A DNA stretch of 64,000 nt from Bacteroidota bacterium (GTDB lineage: Bacteria > Bacteroidota > Bacteroidia > M30B66), in assembly GCA_027490225.1 (NCBI GenBank), contig JAIXYK010000017.1:1-64000 (forward strand), written 5' to 3'. Made by a program: the position numbers and the translations under genes. Shown in pieces: positions 51,607 through 61,390 of the stretch (positions are counted from its first letter, which is position 1; every line of letters starts with the position of its first letter). Below the pieces are notes generated by a model. The model was not told the origin of the DNA. It made no database searches and saw only the letters and a list, made by a program, of their open reading frames with translations.

Positions 51607-53091
51607 ATGCGCATTAAACTGATATTTGTTTTTCTTTTTGCCGGTTTTTCTGCGATTGCGGGGGAAGAGTTTATTTTATCTAAATCTATAGTCAAAGCGT
51701 ACACTTCATGTTTTAATTTTAAATTAGATGATGCAAGAGGTTATTTGTCTGAAGATAAGGTAGTTAATAAGGGCAATGCATTTCGATATTTAATCGAAAA
51801 TTATATTGATGCAATTAGCTTAATTGTTGAAGATGATCCTATTTTTTACAAAGTCGCATTATCCAGAAGATTAAAACGAATTGAAGCGTTGCAAGATTGT
51901 AATAAGGAATCTGTTTTTTACAATTATGTTTTGAGTGACGTTCACTTACAATGGGCATTCATCAGAATTAAGTTTGGCGATCAGGTTAAAGCAGTGAATG
52001 AATTAAGACTAGCTGCAAAGTATAATAAATTGAATAAATCAAAATTTCCTGCTTTTGTATTGAATGATAAAAATGATGCTGTTATTCAAGCAATTGCATC
52101 TTCAATTCCGCCAAAATTTGCATGGATTGGGCGACAAATAAATATTGAAGGGAAAATTGAATCAGCAACCGCTAAAATTGAGGAATTGTTATTATTCACC
52201 AGAATTAATCGGCAATTTTATTTCCTTCATTCTGAATTGAACTTAATTAAATTATTTATTGAATTTAATTTATCTAGCAATTTACTTGAATCGAGTGATT
52301 TATTAAAATATTTGGATGATAAAGAATTTGACTCTAATATATTGAAATTTTACTTGTCAATTAACCTTATAAAAAATGGTCAGAATAGCACAGCCTTGAA
52401 TTTGTTGAACGAAATATCAAATAATAAAAATGGAATTGAATTTAGCTATTTGAACTATTTGAAAGCTGAGATAAACTTAAATACTAAATTGAATGACGCT
52501 AATTATTTTGATGTTTTTCTTGTTAAATATAAAGGCTCAAGTTATATAAAATCAGCATTAAGAAAGAAAGCATGGATGGCGATTTTGTCTAATAATATTG
52601 ATCAATATAAGTTTTTGATGAATAAATTACTCAGTGAAGGATCTGAAAATACTGATGATGATAAACAAGCAATGTTGGAAGCTAAAAGCAAGTTGATTCC
52701 CAATTTACATTTACTATCTGCAAGACTTTATTTTGACGGAGGTGAGTATAACTTGAGCCTCAATCAACTCTCATTAGTTGATATTAAATTGCTAAGAATT
52801 GATGAAAAATCAGAGTTTTACTACAGAAGAGGAAGATGTTTGCAACGATTAAACAGGTTAGAGAATGCTCAATCCAATTTTAATAGTGCAATTGCCATTT
52901 CAAGATTTTCTAACGCATACATTCATGCAGTAGCTTGTTTTAATCAGGCTCAAATTTATGAGCAACTGCACGACAAAGTACAATCTGAGAAATTCTATAA
53001 AATGGTGTTGGAGACGAAGCTACATCCTTATAAGATGAGTTTAGATGCTAAATCAAAATCTGCACTAAATAGATTAAATTCAAGTAATTAG
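51607..53091 (+). CDS. Exported TPR-like protein
   Basis: 494 aa. Signal peptide MRIKLIFVFLFAGFSAIAG. The rest is alpha-helical and repeat-like (YFDGGEYNLSLNQL, YYRRGRCLQRLNRLENAQSN, ACFNQAQIYEQLHDKVQSEKF), consistent with TPR repeats near the C-terminus (~365-490). Function unknown. Its start lies immediately after a terminator U-tract; its TAG stop (53089-53091) lies inside the inverted repeat of the MITE-like element. Confidence 0.75.
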   Translation: MRIKLIFVFLFAGFSAIAGEEFILSKSIVKAYTSCFNFKLDDARGYLSEDKVVNKGNAFRYLIENYIDAISLIVEDDPIFYKVALSRRLKRIEALQDCNKESVFYNYVLSDVHLQWAFIRIKFGDQVKAVNELRLAAKYNKLNKSKFPAFVLNDKNDAVIQAIASSIPPKFAWIGRQINIEGKIESATAKIEELLLFTRINRQFYFLHSELNLIKLFIEFNLSSNLLESSDLLKYLDDKEFDSNILKFYLSINLIKNGQNSTALNLLNEISNNKNGIEFSYLNYLKAEINLNTKLNDANYFDVFLVKYKGSSYIKSALRKKAWMAILSNNIDQYKFLMNKLLSEGSENTDDDKQAMLEAKSKLIPNLHLLSARLYFDGGEYNLSLNQLSLVDIKLLRIDEKSEFYYRRGRCLQRLNRLENAQSNFNSAIAISRFSNAYIHAVACFNQAQIYEQLHDKVQSEKFYKMVLETKLHPYKMSLDAKSKSALNRLNSSN

Positions 53092-53342
53092 GGCCTACTT
53101 AAAAACACTCAGTCACATTATAGTGAGTTACTTGCATGTTAAAAAGAGAATCTAAAGTGCAAGGGATTTTTAGCTAATTGGCCAATTCTCTCGTACAATT
53201 AATTATTGAATATGATTGTTTTTTCGTTAGCCAGAAATACAACATCTGCTTCGTTGCCTGCGGCTCGCAGTATTAAATATACAGCTTCGCCTTATCGCCT
53301 CGCATCTGCTGCATTTCTGACTTTTTCAGTAGGCCCTAATTA
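53085..53342. mobile_element. MITE-like element with perfect terminal inverted repeats
   Basis: 258 bp between two convergent genes. Ends TAATTAGGGCCTACT (53085-53099) and AGTAGGCCCTAATTA (53328-53342) are perfect 15-bp inverted repeats; one mismatch later AAAAA matches too. TAATTA is self-complementary, so it may be a 6-bp target duplication around GGGCCTACT ends. The right half holds a second imperfect dyad (around CAGAAATACAACATCTGC / its partner near 53301-53320) and is GC-rich. No ORF, so it is not autonomous. Both flanking stop codons fall in the ends. Confidence 0.6.
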
Positions 53343-54806
53343 AAACCTTGACCCAATTGTAAAAAACAAATTATGCCTCGTAATACTTAGTTCAGCCGGC
53401 TGAACATCAGTTAAATTAGGGCTATAAGAGTAATATTGCGTTTTTTGAAATCCTAAGACATATGCCAAATCAAAAAAGTAATCATCATTTCTAAATCCTC
53501 CCCCAATGCTGAAATTATTTATTTGATTGATTGCTGTTTTGTTTAACAATGGACTACCAATCATTTGAAAACCACCTCTCAAGTATGAATCACCAAATCT
53601 AGCTTCTGCACCTATTCTTAAATTGTTGCTAATTGAAAATTTGGAAGGAATCTGTTCATTTATTTTATCAAAAATAGCTTCGTTGCTTATCAATAAATTT
53701 CTTGAATTATTTACAGTCTCGTAATCAATCGAAATAATTCCATTCTTTTTGATAATGAATGCTGCGCTCCCTGTAATACGCGCCGGTTGTCTTAATTTAT
53801 AACTATAACTAGCTTCTGGCGAAGAGAAAGAAAATTCACCAAATGAAAGTGAAGATGATAAATTAGCATTATAAGTTCTGTTGATATTGAAATCCAAAGG
53901 AATTGCTGCAGCCGCTCCTAATCTTAACCAATCAACAACGCGATAAATTGCTCCTAAATTAAAAGTTAGAGAGGTTCCTTTGTCTGTTTTATTACTTACG
54001 TAATTAAGATTGTTAAAATTAATGATTGAATCAGTTTCATTGGTTTCTGAATAGGTTCTGGTTTCATTATAAACTATTCTGCGAATTCCGATGGTAGCAC
54101 CTAAGTATAATCTATTGCTATGATTTGCGGCAAATGATATAGAAGATTGACTGAATTTTCCAGAAGATTCAATTGCATCTCTTTGCGTGGCTCCCCCGTT
54201 TATTGGACCTGAAAAGCTTGAATAGCCTAAGGTTCCATCAGGATTTCTTAAAGTATCGATTAAGTATGTTTGCCAAGCTAAATCGGCTGAATATGGTGAT
54301 GAAAATTGAAGCTTATCAGGCAAACTTGAGCCCGCTTCGGCAGCAAATGCGTTTACAATAGAGCTTTCAGTGTTTATTCCCCTAATTGTAGTCATTTGGT
54401 GAAAAGAATTAGACCTGTTAAAACCAAATGCAAGGGTAGAACTCATCCAGCCATTCGTTTTTAATCTGTTCACAGTTGGGAAATGCAAAACAAGATTTAG
54501 ATTTGGAATATTAAAATTAAATTTTCTATCTCTTGTTTGCGTTCCGTAGTAACTTGCTTTATTTGAGTAATTAAAAATTGCCAATGAGCCAGCAAATTCT
54601 GACTTTCTATAAAGACCTATACCTGCCGGATTTACTGTTGCACTTGAAAAATCCGCACCCACAGCACCCACCGCTCCACCCATTCCACTAGCATATGCTG
54701 TTCCTGGCGTACCTACTTGAGAATATCTAGCAATATCATCAAAACCTTGAGCATTGATATTGCTAGATAAAATCATAAAAAGGGCAATTAATTTAAATAA
54801 TCTCAT
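53340..54806 (-). CDS. FadL/OmpP1-like outer-membrane protein
   Basis: 488 aa. Signal peptide ends NINA-Q. The N-terminal RYSQVGTPGTAYASGMGGAV and ADFSSATVNPAGIGLYRKSEF match the OmpP1/FadL pattern (GTARAMGMGGA..ATVNPAGL). The rest is alternating beta-strand, ending in the aromatic NLFFTIGSRF, as expected for a barrel. It would import hydrophobic compounds or serve another transport role. Its TAA stop is in the right inverted repeat of the MITE-like element; 11 nt from the lipoprotein gene upstream. Confidence 0.8.
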   Translation of the reverse strand: MRLFKLIALFMILSSNINAQGFDDIARYSQVGTPGTAYASGMGGAVGAVGADFSSATVNPAGIGLYRKSEFAGSLAIFNYSNKASYYGTQTRDRKFNFNIPNLNLVLHFPTVNRLKTNGWMSSTLAFGFNRSNSFHQMTTIRGINTESSIVNAFAAEAGSSLPDKLQFSSPYSADLAWQTYLIDTLRNPDGTLGYSSFSGPINGGATQRDAIESSGKFSQSSISFAANHSNRLYLGATIGIRRIVYNETRTYSETNETDSIINFNNLNYVSNKTDKGTSLTFNLGAIYRVVDWLRLGAAAAIPLDFNINRTYNANLSSSLSFGEFSFSSPEASYSYKLRQPARITGSAAFIIKKNGIISIDYETVNNSRNLLISNEAIFDKINEQIPSKFSISNNLRIGAEARFGDSYLRGGFQMIGSPLLNKTAINQINNFSIGGGFRNDDYFFDLAYVLGFQKTQYYSYSPNLTDVQPAELSITRHNLFFTIGSRF

Positions 54807-54817
54807 ACTTCTAATGC

Positions 54818-56761
54818 TTAACGTCTTGGAGAGTTCATTCTGCTGCCTCCTCCACCTGAACCTGAAGAAGGTCTGTTGCTTCCCCCACCAGAATTATTTC
54901 TCGGTGCACTTTCAAATGATCTGTTTGAAGGAGTACTGTTTTGTCTTGGCGTAGAATAATCAGAACCACTTCTGTTTGATTCTCTAGGCTGTTGGCGGGG
55001 AGCTTGGTATTCTTGGCGAGGTTGAGAATAATTATTTCTTTCCTGACGAGGTTGAGAATAGTTGTTTCTTTCTTGACGGGGTTCCGTATAATTGTTTCGT
55101 TGTTGAGGAACTTGATATTGTTGGTTTTGATTGCTCCTATTTTGTTGATTAGAATTATTCTGATTAAATCTATCTTGTTGTTGATTATTGTATTGTTGAT
55201 TATTTGGACGTTGCAGAGGCGTTTGCTCTGTATTGTTGGGTCTGTTAAAATTTTGAGGTGATTGATATTGCTGATAATTGTTCCTTTGTTGATTAACTGC
55301 GGGTTGTTGATTTATTGAATTGTTATCTCTTACTATATTACCAGAACCATTTTTTGGAGAAACTTCAGTATTAGGTTGAGAAATTATGGGTTGAGGTCTT
55401 TCTGGTCTATTGAAATTGTTGTATTCAACAGGCGTATTTGTTTTTGGAGTTAAATTATTTGTTCGAATAGGATCTTGTGCTTGAGCTGGCCTATTTGAAG
55501 GAGCACTGGTGTAATTATTTATTGGAGATCGAGTAGGTGCAACATTGTTATTAGGGTTAACTCCACTATTTATAAGATCATTTTTATTTTGTTGCGAGTT
55601 TACGGGTTTACTTTGGGTTATTGTTCCTGGCTTTACTTGCTCTGGTGCAATAGATTGGGAAGGTTTTCCATCTTTAACAGGTAAAGTGTTTTGAGGTGAA
55701 GCAATTGCAGGTTGAGTATTTGTAAGGTTATTGCCAGTAACTGGTTTTGTAACACCTGAATTTATTGCTGGTTGAATAACTTGTGGTGAACTTAATTGGT
55801 TTTTCCCACCTAAAATCGGATTGGAGTGATTAGGTATTTCTTTCGTAAATTGTTCAGCTAATGTTGGTTGTGCAATTTTAAAAACTGAGCCTCCTCCTAC
55901 ATTTACACCAACAGGTGTGGTAATTATTGGTTGAAGAGAATTATTATCAAAGCTATTAAAATACATCTGATTATTCATCATTTGATTCATCATCAGACCA
56001 TTGTAGAAGCCATTGTTATATCCCATAGAAAATTGGTTCATTCCAAAACCATAAGGGTTGTAGCCCCAAGGGTTATATGAAAAAGGCGAATTAAAAGGGC
56101 TGTAACCCCAATTATTCCATCTCCAAGGATTATTCCAAGCCCAGGGATTGTTGAATCCCATTCCATAATTCATATAGAATCCAGACCAAGAATTCCAGCC
56201 AAAATTTAAACCTGGGCCACCTCCGAAGGAATTCCAGCCCCAAGGGGTATATGGATTAAAGAAATTGCAAGTTGAATAAATGCTATTTCCAAACATAAAT
56301 GGATCATAGTTATACCAAAACATATTGGTCATATATGGGTCATAATAGCCCATATTTCCCCAGTTATTGTGGAACCTGCGAAAACGTGATGCATATTGGA
56401 AATCGTAATTATCGTCTAAGTCATTGTAGTAGTAATTATTAACATTTCCCCCACCGTTATTTGTTTGCGGGGCAGGAGTATAATTATAATTCGGGTTATA
56501 ATTCGGGTTTTGAGTGGATGGCTCTGTGTTGTTATAACCATCAATATTGCTATTATTACTTGTAGCGTCCTGATTCGAATTATAGTTTTGTTCAGGTTGA
56601 TTATTTAATTTTTGATATTGTTTTCTTTCTCTTTTTGCATCTGCTAAAGAAAAGTACCTGTCGTCTGGTTCATATCCTTTTGCACTTGAATTTCTTGAAC
56701 TTGTGCAGGAAGTGCTCAATCCTATGAGCAACAGTCCGAATAATTTGAAGATGCTTTTCAT
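54818..56761 (-). CDS. Asn/Gln/Trp/Tyr-rich low-complexity lipoprotein
   Basis: 647 aa. Lipobox TSC (C19). Residues ~45-120 are Asn/Pro-rich; ~125-270 are dominated by Asn, Trp, Phe, Tyr and Gly (WNNPWRWNNWGYSPFNSPFS); ~300-500 are Pro/Gln/Asn-rich; a tandem 10-residue repeat ERNNYSQPRQ covers 55012-55102; the end is Gly/Ser/Arg-rich. No folded domain is visible. The composition is prion-like and suggests a disordered, possibly self-associating surface or periplasmic protein. Operon with the OmpP1-like gene (11 nt). Function unknown. Confidence 0.75.
   Translation of the reverse strand: MKSIFKLFGLLLIGLSTSCTSSRNSSAKGYEPDDRYFSLADAKRERKQYQKLNNQPEQNYNSNQDATSNNSNIDGYNNTEPSTQNPNYNPNYNYTPAPQTNNGGGNVNNYYYNDLDDNYDFQYASRFRRFHNNWGNMGYYDPYMTNMFWYNYDPFMFGNSIYSTCNFFNPYTPWGWNSFGGGPGLNFGWNSWSGFYMNYGMGFNNPWAWNNPWRWNNWGYSPFNSPFSYNPWGYNPYGFGMNQFSMGYNNGFYNGLMMNQMMNNQMYFNSFDNNSLQPIITTPVGVNVGGGSVFKIAQPTLAEQFTKEIPNHSNPILGGKNQLSSPQVIQPAINSGVTKPVTGNNLTNTQPAIASPQNTLPVKDGKPSQSIAPEQVKPGTITQSKPVNSQQNKNDLINSGVNPNNNVAPTRSPINNYTSAPSNRPAQAQDPIRTNNLTPKTNTPVEYNNFNRPERPQPIISQPNTEVSPKNGSGNIVRDNNSINQQPAVNQQRNNYQQYQSPQNFNRPNNTEQTPLQRPNNQQYNNQQQDRFNQNNSNQQNRSNQNQQYQVPQQRNNYTEPRQERNNYSQPRQERNNYSQPRQEYQAPRQQPRESNRSGSDYSTPRQNSTPSNRSFESAPRNNSGGGSNRPSSGSGGGGSRMNSPRR
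55012..55102 (-). repeat. Tandem 30-bp repeats
   Basis: Copies at 55021-55050 and 55051-55080 with a weaker one beyond; they encode ERNNYSQPRQ-type decapeptides. Copy number could vary by slippage. Confidence 0.6.
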
Positions 56762-56859
56762 AATATCTTTATTTTTTGATGAATGTAGCTTTTGTTGAAT
56801 TGTACTATTTTAGCCAACGTTTTCAAAATTTACAAATACCATACCATATTAAACTTTCA

Positions 56860-58338
56860 ATGAGCAAAGACCTAGTAACACGTGAAGCCAATTATTCTCA
56901 ATGGTACAATGATATAGTAACAAAAGCAGACTTAGCAGAAAATTCTGCTGTAAGAGGCTGCATGGTAATTAAGCCATATGGCTATGCAATTTGGGAAAAA
57001 ATGCAACAAGCATTAGATAAAATGTTTAAGGAAACTGGCCATGTAAATGCTTATTTTCCATTGTTTGTTCCTAAAAGTTTGTTTGAAGCTGAAGAGAAAA
57101 ATGCAGAAGGTTTTGCAAAAGAATGTGCTATAGTAACTCATTACAGATTAAAGAATGACCCTGACAAACCAGGTAAATTAATGGTTGATCCTCATGCTAA
57201 ATTGGAAGAAGAACTGATAGTTAGACCAACCAGTGAGGCCATTATTTGGAGCACTTACAAAGGTTGGATACAATCTTATAGAGATTTGCCTTTATTAATT
57301 AACCAATGGGCGAATGTTGTAAGATGGGAAATGCGTACACGTTTATTCTTAAGAACAGCTGAGTTTTTATGGCAGGAAGGTCACACAGCTCATTCTTCAG
57401 AAAAAGAAGCTATAGAAGAAACTGAGAGGATGTTGGAAGTTTATGCTGACTTTGCTGAAAATTTCATGGCTATACCTGTATTGAAAGGTGTAAAAACAGA
57501 AAACGAACGATTTGCAGGAGCTGTGAATACATATTGCATAGAAGCGCTTATGCAGGATGGAAAGGCTCTACAAGCAGGAACCTCGCATTTTTTGGGTCAA
57601 AATTTTGCGCATGCATTTGATGTGAAATTTGCAAATAAAGAAGGGAAATTAGAACATGTTTGGGGCACTTCATGGGGTGTTTCTACTAGGTTAATGGGCG
57701 CATTAATTATGTCTCATTCTGATGATAAAGGGTTGGTTCTTCCTCCAAAATTGGCTCCATTTCAAGTGGTGATTGTACCGATTTACAGAACAGATGAAGA
57801 ACAAAGTTTAGTTAGTAGTAAATCATTGGAAATAAAAAAGGAACTGGAAAAGGTTGGAGTATCAGTTAAGTTTGATAATAGAGATACACATAAACCAGGA
57901 TTTAAATTCGCAGAACACGAGTTTAAAGGAGTGCCACTTCGCATTGCAATTGGTCCGCGAGATGTGGAGAATGGAACAGTAGAGGTTGCAAGACGTGACA
58001 CTCTTGAAAAATCGACTTTACTAACCAGCGACTTGTCTGTTAAAATTGTGCATTTGTTGGAACAAATTCAGCAGAATTTGTATGATAAAGCACTTGATTT
58101 TAGGACAAACAATACGCATAAAGCTGATACTTGGGAAGAATTTCAACGACTATTGGATGATAAAGGTGGATTTATTTCAGCACATTGGGATGGCACTCCA
58201 GAAACGGAAGAGAAAATAAAAGAACTTACCAAAGCTGCAATACGCTGTATACCTTTGAATAATAACAAGGAGCAGGGGAAATGTATATTCTCAGGTAATC
58301 CTTCTAATGAAAGAGTTATTTTTGCAAGAGCTTATTAA
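56860..58338 (+). CDS. proS: Prolyl-tRNA synthetase, archaeal/eukaryotic type
   Basis: 492 aa from the ATG at 56860 ([20 protein letters not shown]); an earlier in-frame ATG at 56776 adds 28 residues that fit no synthetase. Class II motifs RPTSEAIIW and [15 protein letters not shown] are present; the C-terminal end FARAY and the shorter length match the type without the YbaK-like editing insertion. Charges tRNA-Pro. The downstream 58350 gene is 11 nt away and shares the terminator. Confidence 0.95.
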   Translation: MSKDLVTREANYSQWYNDIVTKADLAENSAVRGCMVIKPYGYAIWEKMQQALDKMFKETGHVNAYFPLFVPKSLFEAEEKNAEGFAKECAIVTHYRLKNDPDKPGKLMVDPHAKLEEELIVRPTSEAIIWSTYKGWIQSYRDLPLLINQWANVVRWEMRTRLFLRTAEFLWQEGHTAHSSEKEAIEETERMLEVYADFAENFMAIPVLKGVKTENERFAGAVNTYCIEALMQDGKALQAGTSHFLGQNFAHAFDVKFANKEGKLEHVWGTSWGVSTRLMGALIMSHSDDKGLVLPPKLAPFQVVIVPIYRTDEEQSLVSSKSLEIKKELEKVGVSVKFDNRDTHKPGFKFAEHEFKGVPLRIAIGPRDVENGTVEVARRDTLEKSTLLTSDLSVKIVHLLEQIQQNLYDKALDFRTNNTHKADTWEEFQRLLDDKGGFISAHWDGTPETEEKIKELTKAAIRCIPLNNNKEQGKCIFSGNPSNERVIFARAY

Positions 58339-58349
58339 ATAGAATAAAT

Positions 58350-59036
58350 ATGCCAACAGCCGAAGAATTAATTTTAAATACACTTTCTGAAAAGGCTTCT
58401 TTAAAACAAGATATTTTTAGGGGTACCATAGAGAATTTCGATTCCTTTAAGAAGGAATTAAAGGGGCTTGCGAATAGCCTACACCAGAAGATAAATAAAA
58501 TAGATTCAAGGATTGTAATTGAGTATCATGAGAATTCACCATTTGCTATTCAAATTAGAATAGCAGGAGATATCTTGATATTCGAAATGCATACCAATGT
58601 TTTTCTTTTCGATAGTACACATAAAATATGGAATCTTTCCTATGTTGAAGAAGATGCAAGTCGCGCTTATTGTGGTTTAATAAGCATTTATAATTTCCTT
58701 TCAGATTCCTTGAAGTACAAAAGAGTTAACGATGTTGGATACCTAATAGCAAGGGTTTTTGTGAATAAGGATAATCACTTTTTTGTCGAAGGCAAAAGGC
58801 AAATGGGATTTTTATACAATAATTTTTCAACTGATGAGCTTACGCCAACTAAGATCAAGGAGGTAATTGAATCGGCTATTTTGTTTTGTTTGAACTTTGA
58901 TTTATTGATGCCTGCATATGAAACAGTGCAAGAAGCTACTTTTTCAGCAATTACAGAAAACGCACAAGTTTTGAACGCAGCAACAGGTAAAAGACTTGGA
59001 TTTCGTTTTCAGTTTGATGAAGATCAAATAGTTTAG
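58350..59036 (+). CDS. Uncharacterised protein co-transcribed with proS
   Basis: 228 aa, soluble by eye with no signal peptide or membrane segment. Sequence features: DSRIVIEYHENSPFAIQIRI, FLFDSTHKIWNLSYVEEDAS, and GKRQMGFLYNNFS. No family recognised. Location 11 nt after proS and ahead of a strong terminator implies a shared transcript. Confidence 0.75.
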   Translation: MPTAEELILNTLSEKASLKQDIFRGTIENFDSFKKELKGLANSLHQKINKIDSRIVIEYHENSPFAIQIRIAGDILIFEMHTNVFLFDSTHKIWNLSYVEEDASRAYCGLISIYNFLSDSLKYKRVNDVGYLIARVFVNKDNHFFVEGKRQMGFLYNNFSTDELTPTKIKEVIESAILFCLNFDLLMPAYETVQEATFSAITENAQVLNAATGKRLGFRFQFDEDQIV

Positions 59037-59071
59037 TTAGAAATACGCAAACAGCGCAATTCTAATTTTTT
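59037..59071 (+). terminator. Intrinsic terminator of proS operon
   Basis: TTAGAAATACGC (59037-59048) and GCGCAATTCTAA (59054-59065) pair at 10 of 12 positions, then six T. It starts at the stop codon of the 58350 gene and also lies before the convergent TonB gene. Confidence 0.75.
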
Positions 59072-59082
59072 GAACAATCCCT

Positions 59083-61278
59083 TTATATACTCACTCCAAA
59101 TCCTAAAAACCAAGTTCTTGCCATTCCTGGTAATATTCCTGGACCTGGATAGCCGCCTGCTCTCCTTGTAAAATATTGCGTATTGTTTAAATTATTGATA
59201 CCACCATTCACCCTGTAGTATTTAAGGAATGTGTAGGAAAACGAAATGTCGGAAATAACGTATGCAGGAATAACTCCAACAGTTGCTGTTGTATTTGGTT
59301 TTTCGGTATTTAAGGCATCTGCGAAAGCTGCTCCAACAGAATTTATTTGATAAGAAACTGAGAATTTTTTGCAACTATAGTTTACTCCAAAACGGTGAAT
59401 GTATTGTGGTGCATTTTCAACTCTTCGTTTAACTAAAGTTTTTGTTGGGTCATTAATTTTACTAGGATCATCCCATCTAGTATAAGTAGCATCTATAAAA
59501 GAAAGTGATGCAAATGCGCTAAGGTTTCCAATTTTTCTTAATATTTTAAATGGTTGAAAGAGATTCAATTCAGCGTAAATCTCTGCACCTTTGCTTACAG
59601 AAGCGCCAATGTTAGTTCTAAATTGATTGCCGTTTCTTACCAAGTTCCCTATTCTGTTGTTGTAATAGAGATAAAAAAGACTTGCATCAAAATAAAAGAC
59701 GTTTTGGATTTCTCCTCTGTAACCTAGGTCAGCGTTGTAACCTGAGGCGTCTTTTAGGTTAGGATCTATTGTATCTGTTGTTGCTGAAGGAGTAATTTCA
59801 GAGAATGTTACTGGCCTAAAACCCTGACTAAAATTTGTATAAATGTTTGTTGATTTAGTGGCCTTAAATTCCGCTCCAATTCCTGCTAGAATAACTGTTC
59901 TTTTTCGTTGTTGGGGAATCGTTAGACCTGTGGCGCTGGTATTTATATAACCTTCACCTTTTGCTTCCAGCATTTCTAGCCTAAGGCCCGGTGTTATTGT
60001 TAATTTTGGTGAGATTCTAAAAATATTTTCCACAAAAGCTGCTTGGTTTAAGGTTTGAAAAAACATGTTTCTTCCCCATGTTCCAAAGGCAAGATTCAGG
60101 TCTAGGTCATTGCCTGTACTTCCTTTTCCATTGGCTTTTCTGTAAGTATTTCCTCTGAATAATCTAGCACCAATAGCTAAAGTGTTGCTTTTGTTAAAGA
60201 GGTTCCAATTAGAAAGAAACCTTAATTCAGCACCTAAATTTGAATATCTATCTCTATCTAATTGGCGATTGTTATAGTTATTTGTAGAGGCATTTATAGT
60301 ATCCTGAGTGAAAATATTACCTAAAGTACCTACGCTATTTCTTTCAGCTTCTAAAGCAAAAATCTTTAATTGGATTTTTGTATTCATATTAAAATTGTAT
60401 CCTGTTTCGAGATTGATAACATTCCATGGAGTGCTCATCCAATTGCGAGAACGAAAAGACTTTCTTGAATTGTCATTAAATAAAGAGTCGGTAAGTCCAC
60501 CTGGTTGTTGACTTTCATAATTCATTTTTGTGTATTGTGCTTCCACATAAAATTTTGGTGAAGGAGCATATCTTAAAGAAATATATCCTGTATTGATATG
60601 ATATTTGCTGTTTTCTCTCCAACCATCTGCCGAGCGATTGTGAAAATAAGCAAAAAGTGAAAATGCTCTTTTATTGAGACCTATTGAGTAGTAAGAGTTC
60701 ACTAAACCATAAGCTCCAATTGTTTGTCTTGATTCGAATGATGCCGCTTTATCTATTGGAGCTTTTTTAATAACGTAATTTAATAATCCACCGAATTGCG
60801 GACCAAACTGCAAGGAAGCAGCACCTCTTACAATTTCAATTTTTTGAACAGCTTCTGTAGGAGGTGTGAAATAAGCTTCAGGATATCCGAAAACATCAGA
60901 ACTTATATCAACTCCATTTTGGCGAACGTTAAATTCCCAACTCCTATTAGGATTTAGACCTCTTGTTGCGATACTAGTTTGAATCCCTGAACCATCATTT
61001 TCCCAAATACTAACTCCTGGAACTTTTGAGAATAATTGTCTTGCGTTGTTTATAGACAGGTCTGCATCTAAAGAAGAAACATTTATCACTTCATTTTTTT
61101 TACCAGCCATTATATTCATTTCATTTACCTCATTCATTCGGTAAACCTGCTTCGGAATTTGGATTGTACTAATTTCTACCATTTGAAGAGTATTTACTTT
61201 CAATGTGTCTGTTTTTTGGGCATTCAGTTTGAAAACAGAAAAAATGAGAAGAGGGGAAATGAAATTTGAAATGCGCAT
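59083..61278 (-). CDS. TonB-dependent receptor (FecA-like)
   Basis: 731 aa. Signal peptide ends LNA-Q. Plug domain ~65-175 (NARQLFSKVPGVSIWENDGS, IATRGLNPNRSWEFNVRQNG, IVRGAASLQFGPQFGGLLNY), then a 22-strand barrel ending with an aromatic-rich ARTWFLGFGVSI. No carboxypeptidase-like N-terminal domain. The ALQFGPQFGG plug motif is typical of FecA-like receptors for Fe(III)-dicitrate or related chelates. No sigma or anti-sigma gene adjoins it, so substrate and control are uncertain. -7-like element at 61298-61306. Confidence 0.9.
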   Translation of the reverse strand: MRISNFISPLLIFSVFKLNAQKTDTLKVNTLQMVEISTIQIPKQVYRMNEVNEMNIMAGKKNEVINVSSLDADLSINNARQLFSKVPGVSIWENDGSGIQTSIATRGLNPNRSWEFNVRQNGVDISSDVFGYPEAYFTPPTEAVQKIEIVRGAASLQFGPQFGGLLNYVIKKAPIDKAASFESRQTIGAYGLVNSYYSIGLNKRAFSLFAYFHNRSADGWRENSKYHINTGYISLRYAPSPKFYVEAQYTKMNYESQQPGGLTDSLFNDNSRKSFRSRNWMSTPWNVINLETGYNFNMNTKIQLKIFALEAERNSVGTLGNIFTQDTINASTNNYNNRQLDRDRYSNLGAELRFLSNWNLFNKSNTLAIGARLFRGNTYRKANGKGSTGNDLDLNLAFGTWGRNMFFQTLNQAAFVENIFRISPKLTITPGLRLEMLEAKGEGYINTSATGLTIPQQRKRTVILAGIGAEFKATKSTNIYTNFSQGFRPVTFSEITPSATTDTIDPNLKDASGYNADLGYRGEIQNVFYFDASLFYLYYNNRIGNLVRNGNQFRTNIGASVSKGAEIYAELNLFQPFKILRKIGNLSAFASLSFIDATYTRWDDPSKINDPTKTLVKRRVENAPQYIHRFGVNYSCKKFSVSYQINSVGAAFADALNTEKPNTTATVGVIPAYVISDISFSYTFLKYYRVNGGINNLNNTQYFTRRAGGYPGPGILPGMARTWFLGFGVSI

Positions 61279-61297
61279 AAGCTGTTGTAAGAATGCA

Positions 61298-61306
61298 GCA
61301 AAAATA
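61298..61306 (-). promoter_or_regulatory. Putative -7 element of TonB receptor
   Basis: TATTTTTGC on the minus strand fits TAnnTTTG, 19 nt before the ATG at 61278. Confidence 0.35.
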
Positions 61307-61390
61307 GTTATTTAGAATTAATCTAAATAAGAATAAGTAAAATATTTTTTAAGATATACATAAGTTACTGATAAGTAAATTTTTACAAAT

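Noticed and set aside
54992-55261. Plus-strand hydrophobic 89-aa ORF inside the low-complexity lipoprotein
   Set aside because: Leu/Ile-richness arises from the reverse complement of Asn/Gln-rich codons; no start context.
56776-56859. Longer proS start at 56776
   Set aside because: The 28 extra residues fit no synthetase and lie in a region facing the divergent lipoprotein gene; [12 protein letters not shown] is the conserved start.
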